Part shown: in pieces, positions 63,964-64,000 of the stretch
Layout of the letters: each line of letters starts with the position of its first letter
Numbering within the stretch: the first letter of the stretch is position 1
Assembly: GCA_008694505.1 (NCBI GenBank)
Contig: VZDJ01000301.1
Location: 4,769,081 to 4,833,080, forward strand
Reading direction: 5' to 3'
DNA: 64,000 bases
Source of the DNA: Cyanoderma ruficeps
Lineage: Eukaryota; Chordata; Aves; Passeriformes; Timaliidae
Position numbers and translations under genes: made by a program
The notes under the pieces: model-generated
Told to the model about the DNA's origin: nothing
The model's database searches: none
The model's input: the letters and a program-made list of their open reading frames with translations, nothing else

Positions 63964-64000
63964 AACCTGATTAAAACCATCAGGATCTTTCTAGAGAGAA

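Larger units (their letters stand above)
59861..64000 (+). other. PEX5L: PEX5L intron, 5' part, running off the window
   Basis: It begins with a strong donor (gtaaga). The next exon of the family was searched for and not found. The stretch contains a 13-bp tandem repeat at 62772-62797, an 18-bp imperfect tandem repeat at 63928-63963, a G-rich run near 62175 and a locally GC-rich stretch at 62880-63060. No gene is recognised. Confidence 0.75.

Noticed and set aside
1..64000. CRISPR arrays, tRNA or rRNA genes, bacterial operons, intact viruses
   Set aside because: No direct-repeat arrays, no tRNA-like folds noticed, and no viral open frames; the sequence is ordinary bird nuclear DNA.

Overview
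The window is vertebrate nuclear DNA, almost certainly from a bird. It is AT-rich, gene-poor and low in repeats. It has no bacterial-style gene packing, and four copies of the avian/reptilian LINE CR1 lie on both strands, three of which show the CR1 3' end. I could not place the species more closely.

The only protein-coding gene I can support is PEX5L (PEX5-related protein, also called TRIP8b), on the plus strand. Five consecutive coding exons are visible at 43922-44026, 55913-56024, 57854-58063, 59141-59267 and 59764-59860. Together they give 651 nt, an open 217-codon frame. All splice phases agree (0, 0, 1, 1, 2, then 0 out), and the protein matches what I remember of the mammalian PEX5L N-terminal half. 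This half is the disordered, alternatively spliced region that controls trafficking of HCN pacemaker channels. The TPR repeats that grip the channel tail, and the next expected exon, are not in the window, so the gene continues past position 64000. The upstream exons coding for the family's extreme N-terminus were not found either, so positions 1-43900 are probably intron 1/2 or 5' flank of the same gene.

Layout: 1-43.8 kb is non-coding DNA holding CR1 fragments, old degenerate repeats, microsatellites, a nested inverted repeat near 26.95 kb, a duplicated hairpin near 34.25 kb, and several homeodomain/POU-motif clusters that look like conserved regulatory DNA. A compact CpG island at about 43.8-44.1 kb sits on the first visible PEX5L exon and may be an internal promoter. 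The interval 44.0-55.9 kb is an intron with relics of palindromic amniote repeats. The interval 55.9-59.9 kb holds four closely spaced exons, and 59.9-64 kb is the next intron.

The most useful observations are an in-frame tandem acceptor 12 nt apart at the 57.85 kb exon, the CpG island over a spliceable exon with its own good start codon, a weak donor followed by an intronic stop and poly(A) signal at 59.27-59.49 kb, and the unexplained inverted repeats. I found no evidence of a wholly new biological system.
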